Part shown: piece after piece, positions 9,550-19,961 of the stretch | Position numbering within the stretch: position 1 is the stretch's first letter | Layout: the number at the start of each line of letters is the position of its first letter | Origin: an uncultured Rhodospirillales bacterium | Lineage (GTDB): Bacteria; Pseudomonadota; Alphaproteobacteria; Azospirillales; Azospirillaceae | NCBI GenBank assembly: GCA_903931735.1 | Contig: CAIZDL010000146.1 | Location: 1 to 57,714 of the forward strand | Direction: 5' to 3' | DNA: 57,714 bases | Program-made: the position numbers and the translations under genes | Notes under the pieces: model-generated | What the model was told of the DNA's origin: nothing | What the model saw: the letters and a program-made list of their open reading frames with translations, nothing else | Database searches by the model: none

Positions 9550-11559
9550 ATGCGTTTTACAGTGAAGGCTAAACTGATCGCCTCGTTCGCACTGGTTATT
9601 TTGCTCACCGGCGGAATGGCCCTGGTTGCAAAAGATGGCATCGTTCGGCTCGACGAAACCGCGCGTAACCTCGCCGGGCTGTATACCGATCGCATCGTGG
9701 TGGCGAATGAGATCAGGCACGCCCTGGATAGTTCGACCCGCGACGAAAAAGATATGCTCCTGGAGACGGATGACGAGAAAATACGAAGCCGAGATGTTCT
9801 AATATTGAACAGTCGTAAAGAATCCCACGATGGTATCAAGAAGTTATTGGCGATATCTGTGGACGCCCAAAAGAAAAACCTCGATAAGCTCGAAGAAACC
9901 CTAATCCGTTATGATGCTATCCAGGATCGGGTTCGGGTTCTTGGTAAAAGTAATGGTCTGACCCATGCCATGAACCAAAGTATGGGGGAGGGCGAAAAAG
10001 AATTCCAGACGATACAATCCATCCTGAGACAGATTAGCGAACGGTCGGTTGGAGCGGTGGAGAGCGCGCCGATCGAGCGGTTGCGGGTGGCCTTTATGGC
10101 CGAGCGCCTGATGCACTATTTTCAATCCTCGATGAAGTATGAACGGACCACGATTCTCGCGCCCAATGATGCGGCAACCGATACTGCGATAAAGATGAGC
10201 GAGGCCCGGCAGGATGCCGTGAGCACGCTCTTGCCGGCGTTCGTTAAGGCGCTTTCCGGTCCGGATCAGCACTTTGCCGATGAGTTGAAGGATCGCTTTT
10301 TGCACTGGCGGCAAATTCATGAAGAGGTTATGGCGTTGGCGCGGGAGAACAGCAATCTTCATGCAACCGAGTTATCGCAAGGGGAATCCCGGGTCGTGGC
10401 GGGCGAGCTGGAAAACCAGATCGACGCGATTATTGGTGTCGCCCGGGGCGTGATGGCCGATGCAAGTGCGGAGGCCAAAGATCTAGCGCTCCACCTTCGT
10501 TTGTCGTTGCTGATTACTGTCGTTTTGGTGATGCTGATTGCCATTGGCGCCGCCATTTGGCTGGTGGTCTCGATTACTCGGGGCTTGAGCCGGGCCGTTA
10601 CTTTGGCGAACGCGGTGGCGGTGGGCGATCTTAGCCAGACTATCATGGTTACCAGCAACGATGAGATTAAAGATCTCTCGGTTGCGCTTACCACCATGAC
10701 CGGTAATTTGCGGGAGATCGCGACCCAAACCCGCTCTGCCACCGAGAACCTCAATTCGGCAACCGCAGAGATCCGCGCCTCGACCCAACAGCAGGCGGCC
10801 GGCGTCGAGGAGCAATTGGCGGCAGTCCAGGAAACCTCGGCCACGCTCGACGAGATCACCCAGTCGGGCGTTCAAATGGCCCGGCGCGCCAAGGAAGTGG
10901 CGTCGGCGGCCGAGATCGCGGTTCAGGCCAGCCATGCCGGCCTTCATGCGGCGGAAGACACCACCAAAGCGATGGACGCTATTCGTGATCAGGCGGAATC
11001 GGTGGCTGAAAACATCGTGATGCTCAGCGAAAAGACCCAGGCAATTGGCGAAATCATCATCACCGTGAACGATATTGCGGAGCGCTCGCATTTGTTGGCG
11101 CTAAACGCCGCGATTGAGGCTGCTTCGGCCGGCGAGCATGGCCGAAGCTTTGCGGTGGTTGCCGCCGAGATCAAGAATTTGGCCGATCAAGCCAAGGACG
11201 CGACCTCCCAGGTTCGAACTATTCTGAGCGAGATTCAGCGGGGCATCAACTCGTCTGTCATGCTGACCGAAGAGGCAGTTAAGCGGGTCGCCTATGGGAA
11301 AGAGCAAACCGATACCACGCAGCGGACTATTCACGATATGTCCGACAACATCCAAATCAGCGTCCAGACCTTTCAACAAATCGTCGCCGCCACCAATCAG
11401 CACCAGATCGGCCTCGAACAAACCATGCAGGCGCTCCAAAATATTCGTCAGGCCAGCAAACAAACCACCGATAGCACCCGGCAACTGGATGGTGCCGCCG
11501 CCAATCTTAGCGCCCTGGGCCAGCAGCTCGCGCGGGCAGTAAGCCAGTACCGGCTATGA
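9550..11559 (+). CDS. Transmembrane methyl-accepting chemotaxis protein (WspA-position receptor)
   Basis: This is the sensory receptor of the cluster, 669 residues in the inner membrane. TM1 lies at about residues 8-28. A helical periplasmic sensor of roughly 285 residues follows, rich in charged heptads and possibly a long four-helix bundle. TM2 is at about 315-342, followed by HAMP. The cytoplasmic signalling domain has its hairpin tip at about 500-545, with ERSHLLALNAAIEAASAGEH. There is no C-terminal CheR-binding pentapeptide; the protein ends in AVSQYRL. Its stop overlaps the cheA start (ATGA). The position between cheW and cheA differs from Pseudomonas, where wspA comes first. The ligand or stimulus cannot be read from sequence. 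Confidence 0.93.
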   Translation: MRFTVKAKLIASFALVILLTGGMALVAKDGIVRLDETARNLAGLYTDRIVVANEIRHALDSSTRDEKDMLLETDDEKIRSRDVLILNSRKESHDGIKKLLAISVDAQKKNLDKLEETLIRYDAIQDRVRVLGKSNGLTHAMNQSMGEGEKEFQTIQSILRQISERSVGAVESAPIERLRVAFMAERLMHYFQSSMKYERTTILAPNDAATDTAIKMSEARQDAVSTLLPAFVKALSGPDQHFADELKDRFLHWRQIHEEVMALARENSNLHATELSQGESRVVAGELENQIDAIIGVARGVMADASAEAKDLALHLRLSLLITVVLVMLIAIGAAIWLVVSITRGLSRAVTLANAVAVGDLSQTIMVTSNDEIKDLSVALTTMTGNLREIATQTRSATENLNSATAEIRASTQQQAAGVEEQLAAVQETSATLDEITQSGVQMARRAKEVASAAEIAVQASHAGLHAAEDTTKAMDAIRDQAESVAENIVMLSEKTQAIGEIIITVNDIAERSHLLALNAAIEAASAGEHGRSFAVVAAEIKNLADQAKDATSQVRTILSEIQRGINSSVMLTEEAVKRVAYGKEQTDTTQRTIHDMSDNIQISVQTFQQIVAATNQHQIGLEQTMQALQNIRQASKQTTDSTRQLDGAAANLSALGQQLARAVSQYRL

Positions 11560-13826
11560 GGGATATTCGCCAGCGCTTGCTGGCCGCCTTCGACATTGAG
11601 TACCGGGAGCATTTGGCCGCGATCCGTCAGTTGTTGCCGGGGGCGGCCGATGCTGTTGACGCCGCCGTTGGGGAATGGCGGTTGGTCGAGGTTATCCGCC
11701 GGGCGCACAGCCTTAAGGGCGCCGCCCGGGCGGTGGATATGCGCGCCGTTGAAATGTTGGCCCACCGGCTCGAATCGTTGCTTGTGATGGTTCAGAAGGG
11801 GGGGGCGGTTCTCGACGGCGTGAGCGTGCTGGTCATTCTCCAAACCCTCGATCAGATCGAGGATCTGGTTGCTTCGGCGGGCGATGCCGCGGCGGCGGCG
11901 CTCGTCCCCGATTTGGGGCCGCTCGACCGTTTGCTCGCGGGGGAGCGTCCGCCTCCACCCAAGGTGGAGCCTGAATTGCCGAAAGCGGCCGTTCAGCCGG
12001 CCGTTCAGCCGGCGGCTGAGCCGGGCGGCTCTGTTGAAGCGGGAGAGTTGGCGCCGCTGTCTCATCACAGCGTTCTGCGGGGCGAGGAGATGATGCGGGT
12101 CGATGCCGCCAGCCTCGATCGGCTTTTGCTCTCGAGCGGCCGGCTTGGCGCCGAGATTTCGCGGCACACCGGCAGGAGCGGCGAGGTTCGTCAGGTCCAC
12201 CGCGATCTGACCGAAGCGCTCCATGATTGGGAGCGCTTTCGCAAGGTGTTTGGCCGGCAGTTGCGCGAGCTTGCCGGCACGCCCGCTTATGGCCGGATCG
12301 CGACCCAGATCGAGGTGATGGAAACCCGGGTCTCCACTGTGGCGCGAGCTTTGAGCCGGGTGGCCAAATCCGCCGAGCGCGGCTCGTGGACGTTGCTTCA
12401 GCTTGCCGAGCACCTTCAGCACGATGTGCAGCGGGTGCGCACGGTGCCGGCCGAGCATGTGTTCGGCGGTTTTCGTAAAATGGTGCGCGACATTGCGCGG
12501 GAGCACGACAAACAGATCGCGGTTCAAATCAGCGGGCTGGAGGTGGAGATTGACCGCCTGATCCTTCAGCAATTGAAGGACCCGGTGATGCACATGTTGC
12601 GCAATGCGGTCAGCCATGGCATTGAGCGGCCCGCTGAGCGGATTGCCGCCGGCAAGCCCGCCGAAGCCCGGATCAGTCTTGATCTTTCCGCCGCCGGGGG
12701 ACGGCTGACGGTGACGGTTGCCGATGATGGCCGTGGCCTGGATTACCGCCGGATTGCCGAGGTGGCGGTCTTGTCCGGGCTGATGACCGCGCCGGAAGCA
12801 GCGGCGGCGGCGCCTGAAATTTTGTCGCGCTTGCTGCTGCGTCCTGGTTTTTCCACGGCCGAAGAGGTGGATACTCTGTCTGGCCGGGGGGTCGGTCTTT
12901 CGGTTTTACACGCGGCGGTCAGCCGGTTGCGCGGTGTTATCGATATTCGTCCGGCGGCCGGGGCCGGCACGGTGGTTGAAGTCATCACACCGTTGACCGT
13001 TTCTCGTCAGCATTTGTTGCTGGTGACTTGCTGCGGCCAAACGTATGGCGTTCCCAGCTTCACCGTGGAGCGGTTGCACCATGTCCGGGCGGAGCATGTA
13101 ACGACGGCTGAGGGGCGGCCGGTGATCATCCTCGATGCCAAAGTGGTGCCGTTGGCGCAGCTTCACCGGGTGCTTGGCGTTGGCGTTGCCCCCGAGCCAG
13201 CCCCCGGCACCGCCCAGCCGGTTATGGTGCTGCGCCTTGCCGGGCGGCGCCTCGCGCTGATCGTCGATGCCTTGCTTCAGGTCCGCGATTGCCTGATCAG
13301 CGACCCGATGAAGGGCGCCGACCGCTCGGTGATGGGCACTATTTTGCTCGATGGCGGCGAGGTCGCTTTCGTGCTCGATCCGGCGGTGCTGTTCGATGCG
13401 CCGGCCTTCAGCGCTTTGGACGGCCCGGCGGGGGCATCGGCCCGGAACATCCCGCCGCCCGCCGCGCGCACTATTTTGGTGGTCGATGATTCGGTGACCA
13501 CCCGGACGCTGGAGAAAAGCATCCTCGAGGCCCAAGGGTTTCGGGTTCGGCTTGCCGTGGATGGTGTGGACGCGCTGGCGGAGTTGCGCCAAAACCCGGT
13601 GGATCTGGTGATCAGCGACGTTGAAATGCCCCGAATGAATGGCCTCGTGTTGCTGGACACCATCAAACGGGACAGCGCGCTCCAAAAGATCCCGGTTATC
13701 CTGGTAACGTCGCACAGTAACCCCGAGGATGTGCAGCGCGGGCTCGACCTTGGCGCCGATGCCTATATCATCAAGCAGCGATTTGATCAGCACGATCTTT
13801 TGGACGCAATCGAGCAGCTTTTATGA
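11556..13826 (+). CDS. cheA: Hybrid chemotaxis kinase CheA with C-terminal receiver (WspE-like)
   Basis: A CheA histidine kinase of 756 residues, very close to WspE in size and layout. The P1 Hpt domain carries His51 in IRRAHSLKGAARAV. A Pro/Ala-rich linker (about 140-165, with short AVQP repeats) is followed by the dimerisation domain. The ATPase domain has the N-box HMLRNAVSHGIE, VADDGRGLDY and GRGVGLSVLH, and a CheW-like P5 domain follows. The last 125 residues are a receiver with phosphoacceptor Asp688 in LVISDVEMPRMNG. Phosphate could go to this receiver, CheB, the small receiver protein or the N-terminal receivers of the hybrid kinase. A run of eight G bases lies within the P1-linker coding region near 11808-11815. 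Confidence 0.95.
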   Translation: MRDIRQRLLAAFDIEYREHLAAIRQLLPGAADAVDAAVGEWRLVEVIRRAHSLKGAARAVDMRAVEMLAHRLESLLVMVQKGGAVLDGVSVLVILQTLDQIEDLVASAGDAAAAALVPDLGPLDRLLAGERPPPPKVEPELPKAAVQPAVQPAAEPGGSVEAGELAPLSHHSVLRGEEMMRVDAASLDRLLLSSGRLGAEISRHTGRSGEVRQVHRDLTEALHDWERFRKVFGRQLRELAGTPAYGRIATQIEVMETRVSTVARALSRVAKSAERGSWTLLQLAEHLQHDVQRVRTVPAEHVFGGFRKMVRDIAREHDKQIAVQISGLEVEIDRLILQQLKDPVMHMLRNAVSHGIERPAERIAAGKPAEARISLDLSAAGGRLTVTVADDGRGLDYRRIAEVAVLSGLMTAPEAAAAAPEILSRLLLRPGFSTAEEVDTLSGRGVGLSVLHAAVSRLRGVIDIRPAAGAGTVVEVITPLTVSRQHLLLVTCCGQTYGVPSFTVERLHHVRAEHVTTAEGRPVIILDAKVVPLAQLHRVLGVGVAPEPAPGTAQPVMVLRLAGRRLALIVDALLQVRDCLISDPMKGADRSVMGTILLDGGEVAFVLDPAVLFDAPAFSALDGPAGASARNIPPPAARTILVVDDSVTTRTLEKSILEAQGFRVRLAVDGVDALAELRQNPVDLVISDVEMPRMNGLVLLDTIKRDSALQKIPVILVTSHSNPEDVQRGLDLGADAYIIKQRFDQHDLLDAIEQLL

Positions 13827-14923
13827 GATCAGGTAAAAAGAAAATCCGGGTTCTGATCGTTGAAGATTCGCTCGTGGTCCGAACCGCGCTTGAATACATC
13901 ATCGAGCGCCATCCGCGTCTTGCCGTGGCCGGCAGCGCAACCAGCGCAGAACAGGCGCTGGCCATGCTCGAACGGGTGGCGCCGGATGTCATCTCGATGG
14001 ACATTCGCTTGCCGGGCATGAACGGCTTGGAGGCTACCCGGCGTATCATGACCGACCATCCGACACCGATTGTGGTAATTTCTTCGGCGGTTGAGGATGA
14101 GCAGCTCAATATCTCGATGAACGCGCTGCGCGCGGGTGCTCTTAGTGTGGTCGAAAAGCCGGTCGGCACCACTCATGAAGATTATGAGCGGATCGCCAAC
14201 CATATTTGTACCCAGCTTTACATTATGAGCGAGGTTCGGGTCGTTCGTCAGCGCTTTCATACTCCGGCTATGGCGAAGGCGGTTTCGGCTCCGCTTGGGT
14301 CGTCTGGAGCCGGGTTGGGGCCGGTGCCGGGCCGGGGGGCGGGGGCGGCGTTCCAGATGTTGGGTCTGGTCGCATCCACCGGCGGACCGAACGCACTGGT
14401 TAAGGTTCTTGGCGCGCTGCCGGCGGGGTTTCCGCTGCCGATTTGCGTTGTGCAACATATCGGCGATGATTTCGTCGGTGGATTCGCCTTGTGGTTGGGC
14501 GGCCTGCTCCGTTTGCCCGTGAGCTTGGCCGAGGATGGCGAGAGTCCTCTCCCCGGCCATGTTTATGTGGCGCCGGCTCATCACCATCTTCGGGTTGGCG
14601 CGGGCCGGTTTCATCTTGGCAGGGATGCTCAGGTCAGCACTCAGCGGCCATCGGGAACGGTGTTGTTTTCCAGCATGGCCGCGAGTTATGGCCCGCGTGC
14701 GATCGGGGTTTTGCTGACCGGCATGGGCGATGACGGGGCGGCGGGGTTGCTGGCGATGCGTCAGGCTGGCGCTTTCACCATTGCCGAGGATGCCTCGACG
14801 GCGGTGGTGTATGGTATGCCAGCGGTCGCCGTTCATTCCGGGGCGGTGATGGCTGAGTTGCCGCTCGATGCCATCGGCGCCCGGCTGCTCCAATTGGTTG
14901 ATCTTCCGGCGAGGGCGATATGA
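13823..14923 (+). CDS. cheB: Chemotaxis response regulator glutamate methylesterase CheB (WspF-like)
   Basis: CheB removes methyl groups from receptor glutamates when its receiver is phosphorylated. The 366-residue protein has a receiver domain (1-125, phosphoacceptor Asp in [19 protein letters not shown]), a Gly/Ala/Pro linker, and the methylesterase domain. The catalytic serine lies in [12 protein letters not shown], and later family motifs include [10 protein letters not shown] and [10 protein letters not shown]. It overlaps the cheA stop and the next gene's start by four bases each. In Pseudomonas the corresponding WspF is the negative regulator of the pathway, and the same logic is likely here. 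Confidence 0.95.
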   Translation: MRSGKKKIRVLIVEDSLVVRTALEYIIERHPRLAVAGSATSAEQALAMLERVAPDVISMDIRLPGMNGLEATRRIMTDHPTPIVVISSAVEDEQLNISMNALRAGALSVVEKPVGTTHEDYERIANHICTQLYIMSEVRVVRQRFHTPAMAKAVSAPLGSSGAGLGPVPGRGAGAAFQMLGLVASTGGPNALVKVLGALPAGFPLPICVVQHIGDDFVGGFALWLGGLLRLPVSLAEDGESPLPGHVYVAPAHHHLRVGAGRFHLGRDAQVSTQRPSGTVLFSSMAASYGPRAIGVLLTGMGDDGAAGLLAMRQAGAFTIAEDASTAVVYGMPAVAVHSGAVMAELPLDAIGARLLQLVDLPARAI

Positions 14924-17895
14924 TGGCACCTCCCCCCCGTTTGATGATCGTCGAGGACTCGCGAACCCAGGCGTTGCAATTGCAGTTTTTGCTGGAGGAG
15001 CAGGGGTGGGCCGCCGATTGCTGCTATTCGGCCGAAGATGCCCTCGACCGGATACGGGATTGGTTGCCCGACCTGATCATCGTCGATTACCGTTTGCCGC
15101 GCATGAATGGCGACGAGTTCGCCCGTCAAATCAGGATGACGCTGCGGACCCGTGAGATTCCGTTGCTGATGTTGACCGACGCCGTGGGCGCCGAGACCGA
15201 GCGGATGGGGCTGGAAAGCGGCGCCGATGCCTATGTGTCGAAATCCGCCGACACCGATGTTTTGCTGATGCGGATCACGGCGTTGCTGCGCAAGTCCCCC
15301 AACCGGGGCAGCCTCGCCGGGTTGGAGCCATCCCCAAATCGTTCGCGATTGTTGATCGTTGATGACAGCCCAACCTACTTGCAATATTTGCGCGAGAACC
15401 TGGAACAGGATGGTTATGACGTTACCGCCGTCGACAACAGCGCCGAAGTTCTGAAGCGGGTTGAGGAAGATTTCTTCGATTGTTTGGTGGTCGATCTGAT
15501 CATGCCCGACATGAGCGGAACCGAACTTTGTTTCAAGCTCGATGCCATCCGGCGCAAACGCGACCGCTTATTCCAAATTGTTATGCTCACCAGCCGGGAA
15601 ACCAAAGAAGACATGATGCGTGGCCTTGAAGCCGGCGCGGATGATTTCGTTGGAAAATCGGGCGATATTGAAATCATCCGGGCGCGCATCCGGGCCTTGC
15701 TCCGGCGCAAATCGCTCCACGATGAAAACCGGCGCATCATGGATGAGTTTCTCAGCAAAGAGCTGGAACTGGCCCAGACCCGGCGGGATATGGAGGTGGC
15801 TGAAGCCCGGGCCGGCTTGGTCGAAGAATTGCATCGTGCCAACCGGGAACTGGAGGCGGCAAATGCGGCCCTGCGGACAACACAGCTAGAGTTGACCCAA
15901 GCAAAGGAGCTGGCTGAAAAGGCCAACCGCGCCAAATCAGACTTTCTTGCTCACATGAGCCACGAAATCCGTACCCCGATCAATGGCATTATTGGCATGA
16001 ATGCGCTGATGCTGGCAACTGATCTCGACCCGGAGCGGCGGGAATGTGCCGAGGCGATTCGTGAGTCTGCCGCAGTGTTGCGAACGGTTCTCAACGATAT
16101 TCTGGATATTTCGAAACTGGAGGCGGGGCAGGTCAACCTTGAAGCCATTCCGTTCCGGGTCGATCGGGTGCTGGAATCGGTGGTTCAGTTGATGGCCTCG
16201 AAATGCCTCGAAAAGGGCATTGAAATTGTGCCCTACGTCGCACCGAAGTTGCACCGCTCTTTTCTCGGTGACCCGACCCGGCTGCGGCAGGTTTTCCTCA
16301 ATTTGATCGAGAACGCGGTTAAATTCACCAGCAGGGGCGGTGTCGCGATTGAGGTGGAGGCCGAACCGGGGGCCGATGGCGTGGTGGTTATCGGCTGCCG
16401 GGTCATCGATACCGGCATCGGCATGACCGAGGGGATTGCCAAACACCTTTTTCAAAAGTTCACCCAGGCCGACAGCTCGATCAATCGCCGCTTTGGCGGC
16501 ACGGGTCTGGGCTTGGCCATCTGTCGGCAACTCATCGAATTGATGGGCGGGCAGATTGGCGCCATCGGGGTTCCGGGACAGGGCAGCACCTTTTGGTTCA
16601 AGGTGCCGCTCCGCGCGGCGGATGATGCAGCGCCGGCCATCCCGGTTACGGCGCTGCTCGCCGGCAAGCGCGCTTTGGTGATCGATGGCTTTCCGTTCGG
16701 CCGCAAGATTTTAGCCCGTCAACTTGGCGAGCTTGGTGTTCATGTCTTGGTCGAGGCGCATCCTGTCTCTGATTTAGAGGAGGCGGTGTTTGATTTAGAG
16801 CGGGCGGTGCTGGCTGAAATGGCGTTCGACATGGTGCTGATCGATCAGGCCGTGCCCGAGATCGCGCGCTCGCTGCTGGTAACGCGGTTACGGTTCCTGG
16901 CTTCGACCGCCAATGCGAAGGTGTTGCTTGTGCTGCCGTTGGGCGCACTGCGCGATCCCGTGCGGATGGCGCCGGGGTATGATGGCGTAGTCGTCAAGCC
17001 GGCCTCGGGCCTTGCGTTGTATGAGGCGCTGTCCAGGGTATTGGATCTCGGACCGAGCTTGGGGGCAGAGTCGAAAGTCACCGCCCGGTCTTCATCGTCC
17101 GTTGCCCCAAGCCAGATGGCATTGGAAGGTGCCGGCAAGCGTATTTTGCTAGCCGAGGACAACATCATCAACCAGCGGGTAGCAGAACTTATGCTAACCA
17201 AGCAGGGTTATGAAGTAACAATTGCAAGCAATGGTAAAGAAGCGGTCGAGTGGGCGACATCCGCTGAGTATGATTTGATCTTGATGGATGTTCAAATGCC
17301 CGACATGGATGGCCTGGAGGCGACCCGGCGAATCCGGGCTCTTGCCGGGTTCAGAGGACGCATTCCGATTGTTGCCATGACCGCAAACGCTTTCACCGGC
17401 ATCGAGGGTGAATATGCGGCGGCGGGAATGGATGATTACATCGCAAAGCCAATCGATCCGCCTTTGTTTTTGACCAAGGTTGCGACTTGGGCTAAAGGCC
17501 CCTCTGTCTCACCTCTTGTCTCGCCCTCCGCTTCGACAGATCAATTTGACGGCTGCATTTTATGGGGGATGAAATCTGCCCTGTCGGATGAGAAATTTCG
17601 GGAGATGATTCGGGATTTCATCGGGGATTCGACACGGCGGATCGACCGAATGCGCGCTGCTGCCGCCGATGGCAACCTCAGCGCATTGTCGCGCGATGCT
17701 CATGACTTGGTTACCACGTCGGGTTACTTTGGAAGCTCCCCGCTTCCGACCCTTGGTGAGGCGATTAGCAGCGCGTGCCGAACCGGGGCGGTGGAAGAGG
17801 CGCGGCAGCGGGTGGCCGAGGTGGTCACGGTGGCGAAGCAATTATGGGTTGCGGTGAGGGCACGGTTTTTGCCGGGCGACGCCGACGCTCGCTGA
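14920..17895 (+). CDS. Multi-receiver hybrid histidine kinase with Hpt domain (CheS-like output of the Wsp-type cluster)
   Basis: A soluble 991-residue phosphorelay protein. Order: receiver 1 (about 6-120, [13 protein letters not shown]), receiver 2 (about 143-262, [12 protein letters not shown]), a coiled coil (about 270-335), HisKA with His348 ([13 protein letters not shown]), and HATPase ending in [19 protein letters not shown] degenerate receiver-like domain (about 580-700) follows, then receiver 3 (about 742-860, [13 protein letters not shown]), and a C-terminal Hpt-like domain with His928 in [13 protein letters not shown]. No membrane segment or PAS domain is visible. The ATGA overlap with cheB ties it to the chemosensory operon. 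The N-terminal receivers are natural CheA phosphate acceptors, as described for CheS3 in Rhodospirillum centenum; this would replace the WspR cyclase as output. No downstream target regulator is encoded beside it. Confidence 0.92.
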   Translation: MMAPPPRLMIVEDSRTQALQLQFLLEEQGWAADCCYSAEDALDRIRDWLPDLIIVDYRLPRMNGDEFARQIRMTLRTREIPLLMLTDAVGAETERMGLESGADAYVSKSADTDVLLMRITALLRKSPNRGSLAGLEPSPNRSRLLIVDDSPTYLQYLRENLEQDGYDVTAVDNSAEVLKRVEEDFFDCLVVDLIMPDMSGTELCFKLDAIRRKRDRLFQIVMLTSRETKEDMMRGLEAGADDFVGKSGDIEIIRARIRALLRRKSLHDENRRIMDEFLSKELELAQTRRDMEVAEARAGLVEELHRANRELEAANAALRTTQLELTQAKELAEKANRAKSDFLAHMSHEIRTPINGIIGMNALMLATDLDPERRECAEAIRESAAVLRTVLNDILDISKLEAGQVNLEAIPFRVDRVLESVVQLMASKCLEKGIEIVPYVAPKLHRSFLGDPTRLRQVFLNLIENAVKFTSRGGVAIEVEAEPGADGVVVIGCRVIDTGIGMTEGIAKHLFQKFTQADSSINRRFGGTGLGLAICRQLIELMGGQIGAIGVPGQGSTFWFKVPLRAADDAAPAIPVTALLAGKRALVIDGFPFGRKILARQLGELGVHVLVEAHPVSDLEEAVFDLERAVLAEMAFDMVLIDQAVPEIARSLLVTRLRFLASTANAKVLLVLPLGALRDPVRMAPGYDGVVVKPASGLALYEALSRVLDLGPSLGAESKVTARSSSSVAPSQMALEGAGKRILLAEDNIINQRVAELMLTKQGYEVTIASNGKEAVEWATSAEYDLILMDVQMPDMDGLEATRRIRALAGFRGRIPIVAMTANAFTGIEGEYAAAGMDDYIAKPIDPPLFLTKVATWAKGPSVSPLVSPSASTDQFDGCILWGMKSALSDEKFREMIRDFIGDSTRRIDRMRAAAADGNLSALSRDAHDLVTTSGYFGSSPLPTLGEAISSACRTGAVEEARQRVAEVVTVAKQLWVAVRARFLPGDADAR

Positions 17896-17901
17896 TTTTG
17901 C

Positions 17902-19416
17902 CTAAGGTTGTGCGGCGCGGGGCAACTCCCGGCGCAAGAGTTTTCCGTTGGCGGTGCGCGGAAGCTTATCGAGAAAAATGATTTTGTGCGGGCATTTATA
18001 GCCAGCCAGATGAGCCGCCGCCCAGCTTCGTATTTCCGGCTCGCCAATGGTGGAATCATGGCGCACGACGAAGGCCACGAGCAGGGTGGTGTCGTTGGAG
18101 ATCGCGAATTCTCCCACCGCAACTTCGTTGATGCCGGGATGATGCTCGAGTACTTGCTCTATTTCCAGCGGCGAGAGACGATAGCCTTGGGGGTTGAGGA
18201 TATCGTCGTTGCGGCCATGAAACCATAAATAGCCGTCGGCGTCGAAATGGGCAAGATCGCCTCCGGTGAACCACTCGCCGCGATAAACCAGCGCTTCTTC
18301 CTCGGGCCGCCGCCAGTAGCCGAGCATCAAGCCAGGGTCGCTGCGATGGACGCCGAGCAAGCCGGTTTGGCCCGCCGCCAGCACCTCGCCGGTCTGGGGA
18401 TCGAGGATGGCGATTTTTCGGCCGGGTTGGGGCTTGCCTGGGCTGCCGGGGCGAAGGGTGATGCCTGGACCGGTCGAAATATAGGTGGAAATTTCGCTCA
18501 TGCCGAGAGCTTCAAAGAGGTCTTTGCCGGTTCGGTCTTGCCATTCGGCCAATAGGGCCGGCGGCAGGGCTTCCCCGGCGGTCAGGCCATAGCGCAGGCT
18601 GGCAAGCTTGGCCGGGCTTGGGTCGCCGTATTTGAGAATGCGCCGATAAAGGCTCGGCACGGTTGCAAAAATGGTGACATTGTGTCGCGCGATCAACTCC
18701 GGCCACAGTGCCGGGTTGGGGGCACCGTTATAAAGCACGGTGGTCGAGCCGCACGCCCAGGGGTCGAGCACGCCCACGCCGATTGTGTAGGTCCAGTTGA
18801 AGGCGCCAGCGTGGAGCACGATATCGTCTGCGCCAATTCCGTGCCAGCCCGCTGTCATCGGGCGCCGCCCCCAAGCGGTGCGATGGCCGTGGAGCACGCC
18901 CTTTGGTTGACCCGTGGTGCCGGAAGTATAAATCAAAAATGCCGGGTCGTCGTCGGCGGTGTCGGCGGGGGCAAGGGCCGGTCCGCTTGCGGCCAACCAG
19001 GTAATTTCGTCTTCCGACAGGACCCGGACACCGGTTGGCGGAGCGTGGCCGAGGGCAAGGTCGCGGGACAGTGCGAGCCAGCGTGCCCCTGAGTCGGCCA
19101 ACAAAAATTCGGCTTCCTCTCCGGTCAACGCGGCCGAGGAGGGAAACGACACCAGCCCGGCCGCAAGCCCGGCGAAAAAGGTGATGAGATAGGAGACGTC
19201 GTTGTCCATCCGGATCATTAACCGCTCGCCCGGCAGCGCTCCCGCCCGGCAGAGGGCACCAGCCAGACGGCGGACTGCGAGATCCAATGCGCCATAACTC
19301 CACCGCCGCTCCCGCCCGCCATCGCCGATGATGATCAGCGCGGTTTTGTCGGGGTGGCGGCGTGCCGGCTCGGTCAGGCAATAGCGGGCAATGTTGAAGC
19401 GCTCGGGCAGGGTCAT
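17902..19416 (-). CDS. AMP-forming acyl-CoA synthetase (ANL superfamily)
   Basis: This enzyme activates a carboxylic acid to the acyl-adenylate and then to acyl-CoA, using ATP and CoA. The 504-residue protein has the phosphate-binding motif YTSGTTGQPKGVLHGH, the adenylate motif around GEWFTGGDLAHFDADGYL, and the C-terminal lysine region RTANGKLLRREL. No targeting signal is present. The sequence resembles the medium-chain acyl, benzoate and acetate-CoA ligase group, but the acid cannot be assigned by eye. It is convergent with the hybrid kinase gene (6-base gap) and lies 15 bases downstream of a small gene on the same strand, so the two are probably co-transcribed. Confidence 0.92.
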   Translation of the reverse strand: MTLPERFNIARYCLTEPARRHPDKTALIIIGDGGRERRWSYGALDLAVRRLAGALCRAGALPGERLMIRMDNDVSYLITFFAGLAAGLVSFPSSAALTGEEAEFLLADSGARWLALSRDLALGHAPPTGVRVLSEDEITWLAASGPALAPADTADDDPAFLIYTSGTTGQPKGVLHGHRTAWGRRPMTAGWHGIGADDIVLHAGAFNWTYTIGVGVLDPWACGSTTVLYNGAPNPALWPELIARHNVTIFATVPSLYRRILKYGDPSPAKLASLRYGLTAGEALPPALLAEWQDRTGKDLFEALGMSEISTYISTGPGITLRPGSPGKPQPGRKIAILDPQTGEVLAAGQTGLLGVHRSDPGLMLGYWRRPEEEALVYRGEWFTGGDLAHFDADGYLWFHGRNDDILNPQGYRLSPLEIEQVLEHHPGINEVAVGEFAISNDTTLLVAFVVRHDSTIGEPEIRSWAAAHLAGYKCPHKIIFLDKLPRTANGKLLRRELPRAAQP

Positions 19417-19431
19417 GCAGACGAAAAACTT

Positions 19432-19752
19432 TTAGCGGTCGGCCAGCGCCTCTATGGTGCGGGCAGAGGCGACTCGGGCGGGGAGGGGGCGGACGCCATT
19501 TCTGGGGGTGCCGCGCCGCTCGGTGGGCAGGTGCTTGTCGATCAATTCGGCGATAAAAATAGCGATCTCGTCATGGTCGGTCCGCAGGCGATCGCTTACA
19601 TTGGGAGCAAGATGCAGGATTTTTGAATCGGCGGAGTCCAGTTGGCGAAGCGCCGCCGACAGCATGTGGGCGCCGGTTTCGATGGAAGCCAGGATCGCGG
19701 CGCGCGCTTGTGTTGCGGCGCGAAGCGGGCTGGGACGGGAATTATTTGGCAC
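19432..19752 (-). CDS. Conserved-looking hypothetical protein upstream of acyl-CoA synthetase
   Basis: A 106-residue protein that I do not recognise. It looks mostly helical in its first two thirds, with an acidic-hydrophobic segment DHDEIAIFIAELIDKHL and a basic, Pro-rich tail. There is no signal peptide, membrane segment or cysteine. The start is GTG, supported by GGGAG six bases upstream. It is placed 15 bases before the acyl-CoA synthetase on the same strand, so a shared transcript is likely. A long open frame also exists on the opposite strand here, but it has no comparable ribosome site. Confidence 0.6.
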   Translation of the reverse strand: MPNNSRPSPLRAATQARAAILASIETGAHMLSAALRQLDSADSKILHLAPNVSDRLRTDHDEIAIFIAELIDKHLPTERRGTPRNGVRPLPARVASARTIEALADR

Positions 19753-19961
19753 CGTAAGTCTCCCGGATCAACCGGCAACCGCGAAGTCGGAAGCCTGTCG
19801 CACTCTAGTGTAGCCGATGCCAAATAAAAGGCTATCCCCGTTGATACCTAGCCGAGGCAAATTTTTTGTTGAGGCGCAGCCCACGATAACGCACGCTTCG
19901 TTGGCGCAGGTGGCATTGCCTCCTGATACCAACCGGGGCGGGAACCTGCCGGGATGAGGAT

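Noticed and set aside
11448-12617. Long open frame (389 codons) on the minus strand across the receptor/cheA junction
   Set aside because: It is antisense to two clearly identified genes. Its translation is rich in His, Arg and Gln with no domain, as expected of a shadow frame in GC-rich DNA.
19454-19813. 119-codon plus-strand frame opposite the small gene before the acyl-CoA synthetase
   Set aside because: The minus-strand gene has a good GGGAG site and operon spacing; the plus-strand frame has neither.
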